In this document: positions 1 to 8,718 of the stretch, in pieces
How positions within the stretch are numbered: position 1 is the stretch's first letter
How the letters are laid out: every line of letters starts with the position of its first letter
Source: Pseudomonadota bacterium
GTDB lineage: Bacteria > Pseudomonadota > Alphaproteobacteria > Reyranellales > Reyranellaceae
Assembly: GCA_018240745.1 (NCBI GenBank)
Contig: JAFEFF010000020.1
Location: 1 to 42,442 of the forward strand
DNA length: 42,442 nucleotides
Direction of reading: 5' to 3'
Translations under genes and position numbers: made by a program
The notes under the pieces: generated by a model
The model's input: the letters and a program-made list of their open reading frames with translations, nothing else
The model's database searches: none
Told to the model about the DNA's origin: nothing

Positions 1-102
1 GCGGTTCACGATGGACGGCGTCTCCCGCCGCAATTGAGCCAAACTGTAGTGGTGGTTTGGGCATCCGGTTCAACAAGCCGAGTTGGGAAACGAGCTGCTC
101 GC

Positions 103-702
103 GTGTGGTGCAAGATCAAGACTCTGATCTCGACATTGGCTGTCGCCGTAGCCGGCGTCGCCGCGGGCGCATCGGCGCAGAGCATCGAATTCCACCAGTG
201 GCAAGGCACCACCTCCTTCATGCGGCAACCGGACCAGGTCGTCGCCAACACCATGGCCGAATGGCGCAGCCTGTGGGCGCGTGTCGGCGCCCACGCCCCT
301 GACGTCTTCGAGCCTGGCCGCAACCATGCCGTCGGCATCTTCCTCGGCCTGCGCAATGGGCCGGGCTACGGCGTGAACGTGCTGCAGGCCGTGCGCCGCC
401 GCGACCGTATCATGCTGGTATTCGAGGAGCGCGGCCCCCCCGCCTACATGATGGCGCAGCGCACGATGCCTCCGCCGCAACCACGGATGGAGCCGACCTC
501 CCGCGCCCTCTCGGCCGGCCCGAGCTACGGGGTGGCCAACAACTTCACTCCGCCAGGCGCCGCGGGCTTCGTATCGCCGGGTCCGCCGCCAGTAGTCAGC
601 CGGCCGCCGCCGCCGATCGGGCCGCCGACCTCGCCATGGGCGATCGTGCTGATCAACCGCGCCGACCTGCCGGTTACGATCGAGCAACGCCTCTTCCGTT
701 AG
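103..702 (+). CDS. Secreted PrcB-like protein with Pro/Gly-rich insert
   Basis: A GTG start at 103 gives a 199-residue protein that begins with a clean signal peptide (basic KIKTL, hydrophobic Ala/Val core, cleavage after GASA), so it is exported. The mature part resembles the C-terminal domain of PrcB-type protease-complex proteins: a strand with HQW, a EWRSLWARVG helix motif, then GIFLGLRNGPGYGVNVLQ, where the family normally has a Gly-Gly-Tyr turn. A stretch of about 65 residues rich in Pro, Gly and Ser (roughly residues 115-180) separates this core from a last strand, PWAIVLINRADLP, which in the family follows much sooner. The frame is open upstream to a TTG at 34, but those extra residues would bury the signal peptide. 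The gene converges on the dehydratase, with inverted repeat A1 between them. Family assignment is by eye and moderate; a role in protease control is inference. Confidence 0.6.
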   Translation: MWCKIKTLISTLAVAVAGVAAGASAQSIEFHQWQGTTSFMRQPDQVVANTMAEWRSLWARVGAHAPDVFEPGRNHAVGIFLGLRNGPGYGVNVLQAVRRRDRIMLVFEERGPPAYMMAQRTMPPPQPRMEPTSRALSAGPSYGVANNFTPPGAAGFVSPGPPPVVSRPPPPIGPPTSPWAIVLINRADLPVTIEQRLFR

Positions 703-711
703 CCTTCATGC

Positions 712-780
712 TCTTCTGGACCGCGAGCCTCCGACTCGCCTCACGAGCATGAGCGAGCCGGAGATTCGCGGTCCGGAAGA
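712..780. repeat. Type A inverted repeat, copy 1
   Basis: The arms tcttctggaccgcga and tcgcggtccggaaga are inverted copies with one mismatch, around an inner gagc/catgagcgagccgg core. It lies between the convergent ends of the PrcB-like gene and the dehydratase, so it could act as a bidirectional terminator. Related copies are at 2614, 5212, 18767 and 28991. Confidence 0.8.
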
Positions 781-794
781 CCTTGACCTCGCCC

Positions 795-2594
795 CTAGTG
801 GGAGTGCCGCGGCGCTCCCTTGGTCTGGGCGATCTTCTGATAGTTGACCGCGAAGTCGAGGCAGGCGCCCGACGCGAGTTGGCCGACATACTTGCGCTGC
901 AGCTCCTGCCACGGCGTCTGGCTCTCGCGGATATTGGGCTTCCATGCAGCCTTGCGTTTGGCCAGCTCTTCGTCGCTGATCAGGATGTTGGCCGTGCGCT
1001 TGCCGATATCGACCCGCACCTTGTCGCCGGTCTGGAGCAGCGCCAGGCCGCCACCGACCGCCGCCTCGGGCGAGGCGTTGAGGATCGACGGGCTGGCCGA
1101 CGTGCCGCTCTGCCGGCCGTCGCCGACACAGGGAAGAAGCAGCACCCCACCCTTCACCAGCCGGTCCGGCGGCAGCATGTTCACCACCTCGGCCGCGCCG
1201 GGATAGCCGACCGGGCCGGTATAGCGGATGAAGAGGATGCTGTTTTCGTCGATCGGCAGCGACGGGTCGTTGATGCGGTGGTGGTAGTCCTCGGGCCCCT
1301 CGAACACGATCGCGGTGCCCTCGAAGGCATCCTTGTCGCCCGGCTTCTCGAGGTACTTCTTGCGGAATTCCGGGGAGATCACCGAGGTTTTCATGATCGC
1401 GCTGTCGAAGAGGTTGCCCGACAGCACGGCGAAGCCCGCCTGCCCCAGCATCGGTTCGTCGTAGGTCTTGATCACCTCGCCGTCGGCAGGCTTGGCGGTC
1501 TTGAGATTCTCGGCATAGGTCTTGCCGGTCACCGTCATCGCGCCGCCGTGGATCTTGTTCCTCGCCAGCAGCTCGCGCATCACCGTCGGTACGCCACCGG
1601 CGCGATGGAACGCCTCGCCGAGATACGTGCCGGCCGGCATGCAGTTCACCAGTAGCGGAATGTCGTAGCCGAGCCTGTCCCAATCACCGTTGTCGAGCTT
1701 CACGCCGATGTGCCGGGCGATCGCGTTGACGTGCGGCGGGCAGTTGGTCGAAGCGCCCAGCGCGCTCGCAGCGACGATGGCGTTCTCGAATGCCTCGCGC
1801 GTCAGGATGTCGGACGGCTTCAGGTCCTCCCATACCATGTCGACGATGCGTTTGCCGGTCTCGTAGGCGATCTGGCCGCGCTCGCGGTACGGGCCGGGAA
1901 TTGCGGCGCAGCCGGGCAGCGACAGGCCGAGCGCCTCGGCCATGCTGTTCATCGAGAGTGCCGTACCCATGGTGTTGCAGTGGCCGACGCTGGGCGCGCT
2001 GTCGGCGACCCACTTCATGAAGGTCGGCATGTCGATGCGGCCGGCGGCGAGCTCCTGCCGCGCGTACCAGACGATGGTGCCCGAGCCCGCGAGGCCGCCG
2101 GCATAGTGGCCGTCGAGCATCGGCCCGCCCGACAGGACGATCGCCGGGATGTTGACGGTGCAGGCGCCGGTGATCATGGCCGGGGTGGTCTTGTCGCAGC
2201 CGGTGGTCAGCACCACACCGTCGAAGAAATAACCGTACAGGCTTTCGACCAGGCTGAGATAGGCAAGGTTGCGATCGAGAGCGGCGGTCGGCCGCTTGCC
2301 GGTTTCCTGGATCGGATGGACCGGGAACTCGATCGGGATGCCGCCGGCATCGCGGATGCCGTCACGCACGCGGCTCGCCAGCTCCAGGTGATGACGGTTG
2401 CAGGGCGAGAGGTCGCTGCCGGTCTGGGCGATGCCGATGATCGGCCGATTGCTGGTGTACAGCTCGCCGAGCGTCAGGCCGAAGTTCATGTAGCGCTCGA
2501 GATAGAGCGACGCCATGGTCGGATCGCCCGGCGCGTCGAACCATTCACGGCTGCGCAGCCGGCGCGTGCCGTTGTTCTTCCCGTTGTCGGCCAT
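795..2594 (-). CDS. IlvD/Edd family sugar-acid dehydratase
   Basis: This 599-residue protein belongs to the Fe-S dihydroxy-acid/sugar-acid dehydratase family and most resembles the L-arabinonate/D-xylonate/galactonate branch, which removes water from an aldonate to give a 2-keto-3-deoxy acid. Three cysteines expected to bind the [2Fe-2S] cluster are visible: Cys65 in [10 protein letters not shown], Cys133 in [10 protein letters not shown] and Cys206 in [27 protein letters not shown] is typical of this branch. The length matches xylonate-type enzymes. The start at 2594 (MADNGK) is chosen because GGAGGA lies at 2601-2606; the longer frame from 2612 would put that site inside the gene. A KDG kinase, KDPG aldolase and dehydrogenase nearby support sugar-acid catabolism. 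The exact substrate cannot be read from sequence. Confidence 0.88.
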   Translation of the reverse strand: MADNGKNNGTRRLRSREWFDAPGDPTMASLYLERYMNFGLTLGELYTSNRPIIGIAQTGSDLSPCNRHHLELASRVRDGIRDAGGIPIEFPVHPIQETGKRPTAALDRNLAYLSLVESLYGYFFDGVVLTTGCDKTTPAMITGACTVNIPAIVLSGGPMLDGHYAGGLAGSGTIVWYARQELAAGRIDMPTFMKWVADSAPSVGHCNTMGTALSMNSMAEALGLSLPGCAAIPGPYRERGQIAYETGKRIVDMVWEDLKPSDILTREAFENAIVAASALGASTNCPPHVNAIARHIGVKLDNGDWDRLGYDIPLLVNCMPAGTYLGEAFHRAGGVPTVMRELLARNKIHGGAMTVTGKTYAENLKTAKPADGEVIKTYDEPMLGQAGFAVLSGNLFDSAIMKTSVISPEFRKKYLEKPGDKDAFEGTAIVFEGPEDYHHRINDPSLPIDENSILFIRYTGPVGYPGAAEVVNMLPPDRLVKGGVLLLPCVGDGRQSGTSASPSILNASPEAAVGGGLALLQTGDKVRVDIGKRTANILISDEELAKRKAAWKPNIRESQTPWQELQRKYVGQLASGACLDFAVNYQKIAQTKGAPRHSH

Positions 2595-2613
2595 TTGCGG
2601 TCCTCCATTCATT

Positions 2614-2670
2614 GGATCGCACGCATCCTGCGCGCTCGCGAATCATGAGCGGGCGGGAAGCCCGCGGTCC
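2614..2670. repeat. Type A inverted repeat, copy 2
   Basis: Two hairpins in tandem, gcacgcatcctgcgcgc and gagcgggcgggaagcccgc, are bounded by ggatcgc and gcggtcc. It is nearly the reverse complement of the copy at 28991. It fills the gap between the Rieske-reductase stop and the dehydratase start, both on the minus strand. Confidence 0.8.
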
Positions 2671-2677
2671 AACGAGC

Positions 2678-4207
2678 CTAAGCCGTCTCCTGCTCCATGA
2701 CCACTTCGGCCTCGAGGTTCGCCACGTCGCGGTAGATCGACGCCGCAGCCATCGTGCGGCCCTCGAGCTTGTAGCGGACCAGGCAGTCCTTGCCGGCGAT
2801 GTCGCCCTCGACCTCGATCTCGTCCCACCTCTCGGCGTGGCCGACATAGTTGATCGGCACGTCGTAGTGCTGGCTCCAGAAGAACGGCACGGCGGCGAAC
2901 CGCTCACGGAAGCCGAGCATGTTGAGCGCAGCGGTTTGCCCCTGGCGCTCGGCCACCACCCAGTGCTCCACCCGGATTGCCTGCTTGCTGTACGGATCGG
3001 GCCACTTGGCGATGTCGCCCGCGGCGAATACGCCGGACACACTCGTTTCCAGGAACGTATCGGTGACGACGCCGCGATCGACCTTGAGGCCGGCCTGCTC
3101 GGCCAGCGCCGTGCGCGGCCGCACGCCGACGCCCATGACCACCAGGTCGGCCTCGAGTGAACCGCCGCCCTTCAGCTTCACTTTCCTGCCCTCGATCGCC
3201 ACGGGCGAGTCCTCGAGATGGAAGACCACGCCCTTCTCCTCGTGCAGCTTGCGCACGAGATCGCCCATGTCCGGCCCGAGGATGCGTTCCATCGGCCGCT
3301 TCTCCGGCGCCACGACATGGACCTCGATCTGACGCGCCCTCAACGATGCCGCGACCTCGAGCCCGATGAAGCTCGCGCCGATCACCACCGCGCGCTTGGC
3401 TTCCTTGGCGCGGGCGATGATCGCCGTGCTGTCGGCCAGCGACCGCAGCGTATGGACATGCGGCAGGTCGGCGCCCGGCAGCTGCAGGCGCACCGGCTCG
3501 GCGCCTGTCGCCAGCAGCAGGCGGTCGTACGGTAGCTTGCTGCCGTTGCCGAGGCTCACCTCGCGGGCCTTTGGATCGATGGAAGCAACCTTGGCCTTCA
3601 GCCGCAGGTCGATGCCGTTGTCCTTGTAGTAGTCGTCGCCACGCAGAGGGATCCACTCCTCCGGTGCATTGCCGGCGAGGTAGTCCTTCGACAGGTTCGG
3701 CCGGTCGACCGGCGCCGCCTCGTCGTCGCTCAGCATGACGATGCTGCCCTCGTAGGCCTGGCGCCGCAGCATCTCGGCCGCCGCAAACCCCGCCGCGCCG
3801 CCGCCCACGATGACGACCTTGTCGGGCGCCGCGACCACCGGCTTGGGCCGGGCGAACGACTTCGGCTCGTGCTTATCCTTGACGATGACATGGTTGCCGC
3901 GGTGCTCGACCTTCCAGCAATCGATCGGGCTCAGCGCCGGCGGATGCAGATGCTCGCCGGTGCGCAGGCTGAAACAGGCGTGATGCCACGGGCAGCGCAC
4001 CGTGTCGCCGACCAGCAACCCTTCGGCCAGAGGACCGTGATAGTGGCTGCAATGGGCGGAGACGGCGAACACCTCGCCGCCACGGCGCGCTAGCAGCACC
4101 TCGTCGCCGCCCACGTGGCCGAGCAGCATGCCGCCGTCGGCGATATCGGAAAGAGGCACGCCCTCGGTCAGGTCCGGGCCGCTGGGCTTGTTGTCGGTGT
4201 CGGCCAT
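2678..4207 (-). CDS. Rieske-domain FAD/NAD(P)-dependent oxidoreductase (AIFM3-like)
   Basis: This 509-residue protein fuses an N-terminal Rieske domain to a pyridine-nucleotide flavoprotein reductase. Rieske box 1 is Cys53-Ser-His55 (AHCSHYHGPL) and box 2 is Cys72-Pro-Trp-His75 (RCPWHHACFS), the ligands of a [2Fe-2S] cluster. FAD binding follows at VVIVGGGAAGFAAAE (about 131-145), with a second Rossmann motif VVIGASFIGLEVAASLR for NAD(P)H and a late FVAAGDIA-type FAD motif (VFAAGDIAKWPD). The architecture matches apoptosis-inducing-factor-like/ferredoxin-reductase proteins that pass electrons from NAD(P)H; the physiological partner is unknown. The start at 4207 has GGGAGGA 4-5 bases upstream; a longer frame to 4351 would run across the divergent kinase start. 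It is co-oriented with the downstream dehydratase, so supplying or repairing Fe-S chemistry is possible but only inferred. Confidence 0.88.
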   Translation of the reverse strand: MADTDNKPSGPDLTEGVPLSDIADGGMLLGHVGGDEVLLARRGGEVFAVSAHCSHYHGPLAEGLLVGDTVRCPWHHACFSLRTGEHLHPPALSPIDCWKVEHRGNHVIVKDKHEPKSFARPKPVVAAPDKVVIVGGGAAGFAAAEMLRRQAYEGSIVMLSDDEAAPVDRPNLSKDYLAGNAPEEWIPLRGDDYYKDNGIDLRLKAKVASIDPKAREVSLGNGSKLPYDRLLLATGAEPVRLQLPGADLPHVHTLRSLADSTAIIARAKEAKRAVVIGASFIGLEVAASLRARQIEVHVVAPEKRPMERILGPDMGDLVRKLHEEKGVVFHLEDSPVAIEGRKVKLKGGGSLEADLVVMGVGVRPRTALAEQAGLKVDRGVVTDTFLETSVSGVFAAGDIAKWPDPYSKQAIRVEHWVVAERQGQTAALNMLGFRERFAAVPFFWSQHYDVPINYVGHAERWDEIEVEGDIAGKDCLVRYKLEGRTMAAASIYRDVANLEAEVVMEQETA

Positions 4208-4256
4208 GTCGTCCTCCCTTGAGTGCGGTGCGGCACCATGAGAAACCTCGGGCGTC

Positions 4257-5201
4257 ATGTCCACCTCTCCCGCTCCGATCTCTCCTGCCATAGTCTCCAT
4301 CGGCGAGCCGCTGATCGAATTCAACCGTCCCAAGGAAGGCGACGGCCGCACGTGGCTGCAGGGCTTCGGCGGCGATTCTCAAAACGTCGCGATCGCTGCG
4401 ATCCGGCAGGGTGCGACCGCCGGGTACATCACCAGCCTCGGTCTGGACTGGATGGGCGATGCCTTTCTCGACCTCTGGAAGAGTGAAGGCCTGGACGCCT
4501 CGAAGGTGACGCGGCATCCGACCGCGCCGACGGGCGTCAGCTTCGTGACGCACGGATCGAGCGGACACAAGTTCGACTACCTGCGCAAGGGTTCGGCCGC
4601 GTCGCTGATGAAGCCGGAGGACCTGCCCCACGACTACATCGTGGGCGCGCGCGTCCTGCACGTCTCGGCGATCGGCCAGGCGATCAGCAAGTCGGCCCGC
4701 GCGACCTGCGACGCCGCGATCAACCTTGCCCGCGCCAACGGCGTCAAGGTGTCGTACGACACCAACCTGCGGCTGCGGCTGTGGGACCTCGAGACGGCGC
4801 GCGACGCGATCCACGCCACGTGCGCCCGATGCGACATCCTGCTGCCGAGCCTCGACGACTCCCAACAGCTCACCGGCCTGTCGATTCCCAGCGAGATCGC
4901 CGACTTCTACCTGAAGCTCGGCGCGCCGCTGGTGGCTCTCAAGATGGGCAGCGAGGGCGCGCTGCTGGCCATGCCCGGCCGGCGCATCCGCATCCGGCCG
5001 CACCACGTGACGGCGGTCGACGCCACCGGGGCGGGCGACACGTTCGACGGCGCGTTCCTCGCCCGGCTACTGGAAGGCGACGATCCCGAGACCGCCGCGC
5101 GCTACGCCAACGTCGCGGCGGCGCTGTCGACTACCGGCTACGGCGCGGTGACGCCGATCCCGCGCAAGGACGCGGTACTGGCGGCGCTCAAGGCCGGCTG
5201 A
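4257..5201 (+). CDS. kdgK: PfkB-family 2-keto-3-deoxygluconate kinase
   Basis: A 314-residue carbohydrate kinase of the ribokinase/PfkB family. The N-terminal FGGDSQNVAIAAIRQG stretch is the usual substrate-binding signature. The C-terminal DATGAGDTFDGAF (about residues 255-267) is PfkB signature 2, with the catalytic Asp and the anion hole. The sequence ISLGEPL-type start and length fit KDG kinases, which phosphorylate 2-keto-3-deoxygluconate to KDPG with ATP. A dehydratase and a KDPG aldolase nearby supply the steps before and after. No strong Shine-Dalgarno precedes ATG 4257, and only 49 bases separate it from the divergent Rieske-reductase gene, so both promoters must be squeezed into or overlap that gap. 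A different 2-keto-3-deoxy acid or sugar substrate is possible. Confidence 0.82.
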   Translation: MSTSPAPISPAIVSIGEPLIEFNRPKEGDGRTWLQGFGGDSQNVAIAAIRQGATAGYITSLGLDWMGDAFLDLWKSEGLDASKVTRHPTAPTGVSFVTHGSSGHKFDYLRKGSAASLMKPEDLPHDYIVGARVLHVSAIGQAISKSARATCDAAINLARANGVKVSYDTNLRLRLWDLETARDAIHATCARCDILLPSLDDSQQLTGLSIPSEIADFYLKLGAPLVALKMGSEGALLAMPGRRIRIRPHHVTAVDATGAGDTFDGAFLARLLEGDDPETAARYANVAAALSTTGYGAVTPIPRKDAVLAALKAG

Positions 5202-5211
5202 ACCCCGCGCC

Positions 5212-5246
5212 TCATGAGCGAGCCGTAGGCTCTCGGTTCGGAAGAG
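5212..5246. repeat. Type A repeat, half copy 3, inside a coding end
   Basis: The sequence tcatgagcgagccgtaggc followed by tctcggttcggaaga matches the right half of copy 1. It overlaps the last codons and the stop of the sterol-desaturase-family gene, so the repeat encodes the C-terminal residues ending REPTARS. Confidence 0.7.
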
Positions 5247-6219
5247 CATGACGGTCTGTCGGTGGCGCCAATGCGACCACGAAGCGCCTGAACACGCGGG
5301 CCTGCTGGCCGAGCCAGCCGCGGCCGTTGTCGGCGTCGATCTCGCGGTCGTCGATACCGGTCGGGCGCGGCGGGGTGTCGAAGCGTGCGGTACCGAACAG
5401 CACGTCCCAGATCGGGAATACCGCGGCGAAGTTGTGATCGTGGATGTGCGGCTCTTGCGCGTCGGCCAGCGCGTGGTGCAGGCGGTGGAAGCGCGGCGCC
5501 ACCAGCAGGCGTGCGCCGAGGGGGCCGAAACACAGGTCGATACCAGCGTGGCTGAAGCTCTCGACCAGCCGACCGACGACCACGATCAGCACGAAGTCGT
5601 CGGGCTGCACGCCCACGAACTGTGCGAACACCGCCAGCACGAGGTTGACCAGCACATCGTCGAGAATGTGGTTGCGGTCATCGGTCCATGCCGTCACGCG
5701 GCGCTGGCTGTGATGCAGGCTGTGCAGCGCCCACCACCAGCCGAAGCGGTGCTGTGCGCGATGCACCCAGTAGGCGGCGAAGTCGTACAGCACGAAATAG
5801 GCCAGGAACGACGCCAGCGCGCTGTCATACAGGCCCGGGATCAGCCGCTCGAGCCGCGGCGGGGCGAAGCCCAGCACCCGAACCAGGTACTCGAACTCGT
5901 TGGTGATCGGATAGGCGACCACGAACACCAGCAGCGGTACCACTCCGAGCTTGTTGAGTGCGGTGTACACGCGATCGACACCGACCAGCCGCTCCTCGCC
6001 TCGTCCGATACCTGCCTTTTCGATTCCGAAGCGCCGCTCGATCGGCCGCATCACCAGCGCGATCATCGCGATCTGCACGAGGCCCAGCATCACGAACTCG
6101 ACTGCATTGAAGGCGGGCTCGTACCATTCCATGAGGTCGAGGGCGAACAGCAGCGGGCTGACGAGGGTCTCGAACGCCCATGCCTGCGCCCCGACCCAGA
6201 GATCGATCAGCGGGCGCAC
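5212..6219 (-). CDS. Sterol desaturase / fatty acid hydroxylase family membrane protein
   Basis: This 335-residue integral membrane di-iron protein carries the histidine clusters of the fatty-acid-hydroxylase superfamily: HRAQH (153-157), HSLHH (166-170) and HRLHH (245-249), with a further HIHDH at 258-262. Hydrophobic segments around residues 40-58, 92-105, 135-150 and 190-218 fit the usual four-helix layout. It likely hydroxylates or desaturates a lipid at the membrane; the substrate is unknown. The GTG start at 6219 shares one base with the stop of the upstream propeller gene (TAGTG), so translation is probably coupled. The C-terminal dozen residues come from a type A repeat, which suggests that the original end was replaced. 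Confidence 0.85.
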   Translation of the reverse strand: MRPLIDLWVGAQAWAFETLVSPLLFALDLMEWYEPAFNAVEFVMLGLVQIAMIALVMRPIERRFGIEKAGIGRGEERLVGVDRVYTALNKLGVVPLLVFVVAYPITNEFEYLVRVLGFAPPRLERLIPGLYDSALASFLAYFVLYDFAAYWVHRAQHRFGWWWALHSLHHSQRRVTAWTDDRNHILDDVLVNLVLAVFAQFVGVQPDDFVLIVVVGRLVESFSHAGIDLCFGPLGARLLVAPRFHRLHHALADAQEPHIHDHNFAAVFPIWDVLFGTARFDTPPRPTGIDDREIDADNGRGWLGQQARVFRRFVVALAPPTDRHALPNREPTARS

Positions 6220-7202
6220 TAGTCGTTGGCGGCCGCGCGCATCGGCATGACCGGCGTCTTGAGGATGAACACGCCGTGCGGTGACTTGCCGACCGGGATG
6301 CTGCCGGTGAGCTTGAGCGTCGCCAGATCGAGGATGGCGATGCGCCTCAGGAAACGCTGGGTCACCCACAGCTCCTTGCCGTCGGGTGTGATGTCCATGC
6401 AGTCCGGCCCGCCCGGCACGCGCACGGTCGAGTCCACCTTCATTTCCTGGGTGTCGATCAGCGAGATCGTGCCTTCGACGCGGTTGCTGAGGAACCAGTA
6501 GCGGCCGTCGCCCTTGGGCCAGAAATTGTGCGCGCCTCTGCCGGTCTGCAGCCGGCCGGTCATGATGCCGGTGGCGGGATCGAGCATGACGACCGCGTCT
6601 TCGCCGGTCAGCGCCACCAGCAGCCGCTTGTTGTCGGGGAGCATGACGAGGCCGGCTGGCACCTTGCCGACCTCCATGTTCCACTTGATCGCTTGGGTCG
6701 CGAGGTCGAAGGCGACCACACGGGAACTCTGCTGCAGACTGACGAACACCGTCTTCGAGTCGGTGCCGAAGGTGAGATGGCTCGGCATGCCTCCGGTGAA
6801 CGTCCGGTTGGCGAGCGTGAAGGTCGTGCCGTCGTAGCGGTAGATGTCGACGTGATCGAGCCGGTAGGACGCGGTGACGAACCACTTGCCGTCGGGACTG
6901 AAGCCGAGCTGATAGGCATCGACGATACCGGGGATGGTGCGCTTGCGTTCGCCGGTCTTCGTATCGAGCGCGACCAGCTCGTTGGTCACGGTCGAGGCGA
7001 TCAGCACTTCCTTGCCATCGGGCGTCTGGATGAGGTGATGCGGTTCGCGGCCGAGCGGCAGGCGCTGCACCTCGGCGCGCTGGCTGCGGCTCAGCACGCT
7101 GTATGACGCTTCTTCGGAATTGAGGACGATGACCTGATCGGCACGCGCAAGAGTGCTCGCGCCCAGGACCAGCGCCAGTGCCGCAATGAACGCGCTATTC
7201 AT
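6219..7202 (-). CDS. Secreted YVTN-type beta-propeller protein
   Basis: A 327-residue exported protein with a signal peptide (MNSAFIAALALVLGASTLARA, cleaved before DQV). The rest is a seven-bladed-type beta-propeller with repeated TPDGK/SPDGK and D-x-x-T turns (for example QTPDGKEVLIAS, FSPDGKWFVTAS, ITPDGKELWVTQ), each blade about 40 residues. Such YVTN/cytochrome-D1-like propellers act in the periplasm, as binding scaffolds or redox accessory proteins; no haem motif is seen. ATG 7202 is preferred because it gives the clean signal peptide, although no Shine-Dalgarno precedes it; a GTG at 7253 is the alternative. It is probably cotranscribed with the aldolase upstream and overlaps the desaturase gene by one base, hinting at a joint role in the envelope. 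Confidence 0.75.
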   Translation of the reverse strand: MNSAFIAALALVLGASTLARADQVIVLNSEEASYSVLSRSQRAEVQRLPLGREPHHLIQTPDGKEVLIASTVTNELVALDTKTGERKRTIPGIVDAYQLGFSPDGKWFVTASYRLDHVDIYRYDGTTFTLANRTFTGGMPSHLTFGTDSKTVFVSLQQSSRVVAFDLATQAIKWNMEVGKVPAGLVMLPDNKRLLVALTGEDAVVMLDPATGIMTGRLQTGRGAHNFWPKGDGRYWFLSNRVEGTISLIDTQEMKVDSTVRVPGGPDCMDITPDGKELWVTQRFLRRIAILDLATLKLTGSIPVGKSPHGVFILKTPVMPMRAAAND

Positions 7203-7257
7203 AAAGGAAACAGAACCCCCGGCCTGCCAATATTTCAGCAGGTTTCCCGTCACCGCG

Positions 7258-7884
7258 CTAGGAACGTTTGAGCGCAGCCGCCTGTGACGCGAGGTGCTCT
7301 ATGCGTAACCAGTCGCCCGCCGCGACGGCGTCTCGCGGCGCCACCCAGGAGCCGCCGACGCAGGCGACGTTCGGCAGCGCGAGGTAGGCCGGCGCGGTCT
7401 CGATCCCGATCCCGCCGGTCGGACAAAAGCGCAGGCCGGCAAGCGGCGCCGCCACGGCCTTGAGCCAACCCGGCCCGCCCGCGGTGTCCGCCGGGAAGAA
7501 CTTCAAGACGGAGAAGCCCCGCTCGCGGGCCGCCAGGGCGTCCGACACGGTCTGCACGCCTGGCAGGAACGGCAGCCCGGACGCCTTCACCGCCTGGGCG
7601 AGAGCTGCCGTGCAGCCGGGGCTGACGCCGAAGCGGGCGCCGGCGTCGATGGCCTGACGCAACTGTCGCTCGTCCAACACGGTCCCGGCGCCGACGATGG
7701 CGCCGGGCACCTCGCGGGCGATCGCGGCCAACGCCTCGACCGCCATGCCGGTCCGGAAGGTGATCTCCAGCACGGGCAGGCCGCCCTTCACCAGCGCGCG
7801 GGCGAGCGGGAGGGCATCGGCCAGCCGCTCAACCGTCAGGACCGGAATGACCGGGGCGCGGGCCGCCAGGGCGGCGATGTCCAT
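7258..7884 (-). CDS. eda: KDPG/KHG aldolase (2-dehydro-3-deoxy-phosphogluconate aldolase)
   Basis: A 208-residue class I aldolase that cleaves KDPG to pyruvate and glyceraldehyde 3-phosphate. Active-site residues line up with those of E. coli Eda: Glu40 and Arg44 in LEITFRTG, the Schiff-base Lys128 with Phe130 in SVLKFFPAD, the phosphate loop FCPTGGIG near 153-160 and the serine of VGGSWVAP. The length is that of the family. The ATG follows the TGA of the dehydrogenase gene directly (TGAATG), so the two are translated as a pair. With the KDG kinase and sugar-acid dehydratase nearby, the window holds a complete lower route from an aldonate to pyruvate and triose phosphate. Confidence 0.9.
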   Translation of the reverse strand: MDIAALAARAPVIPVLTVERLADALPLARALVKGGLPVLEITFRTGMAVEALAAIAREVPGAIVGAGTVLDERQLRQAIDAGARFGVSPGCTAALAQAVKASGLPFLPGVQTVSDALAARERGFSVLKFFPADTAGGPGWLKAVAAPLAGLRFCPTGGIGIETAPAYLALPNVACVGGSWVAPRDAVAAGDWLRIEHLASQAAALKRS

Positions 7885-8628
<744 letters not shown>

Positions 8629-8682
8629 TTAGTCGGTGACCTGACTCTATTTGTAGCGACAGGAGCAGCCGCCGTCATTTCC

Positions 8683-8705
8683 GGGAGCGCGCGAGGCGCG
8701 CTCCC
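8683..8705 (-). terminator. Strong hairpin downstream of the TAXI gene
   Basis: A perfect 10-bp stem, gggagcgcgc/gcgcgctccc, with a 3-base loop lies 14 bases past the TAXI-receptor stop. It has no T-run on either strand, so it is a terminator-like or 3'-stabilising hairpin rather than a textbook intrinsic terminator. Confidence 0.5.
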
Positions 8706-8718
8706 GCCGCATGAGTTG

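Noticed and set aside
2..37. Possible end of an upstream plus-strand gene (TGA at 35-37)
   Set aside because: Only 11 codons are inside the window and they show no recognisable motif.
5212..6885. A 557-codon frame joining the desaturase to the propeller region
   Set aside because: The first part is an out-of-frame reading of the propeller gene; the membrane protein starts at GTG 6219 with a one-base overlap.
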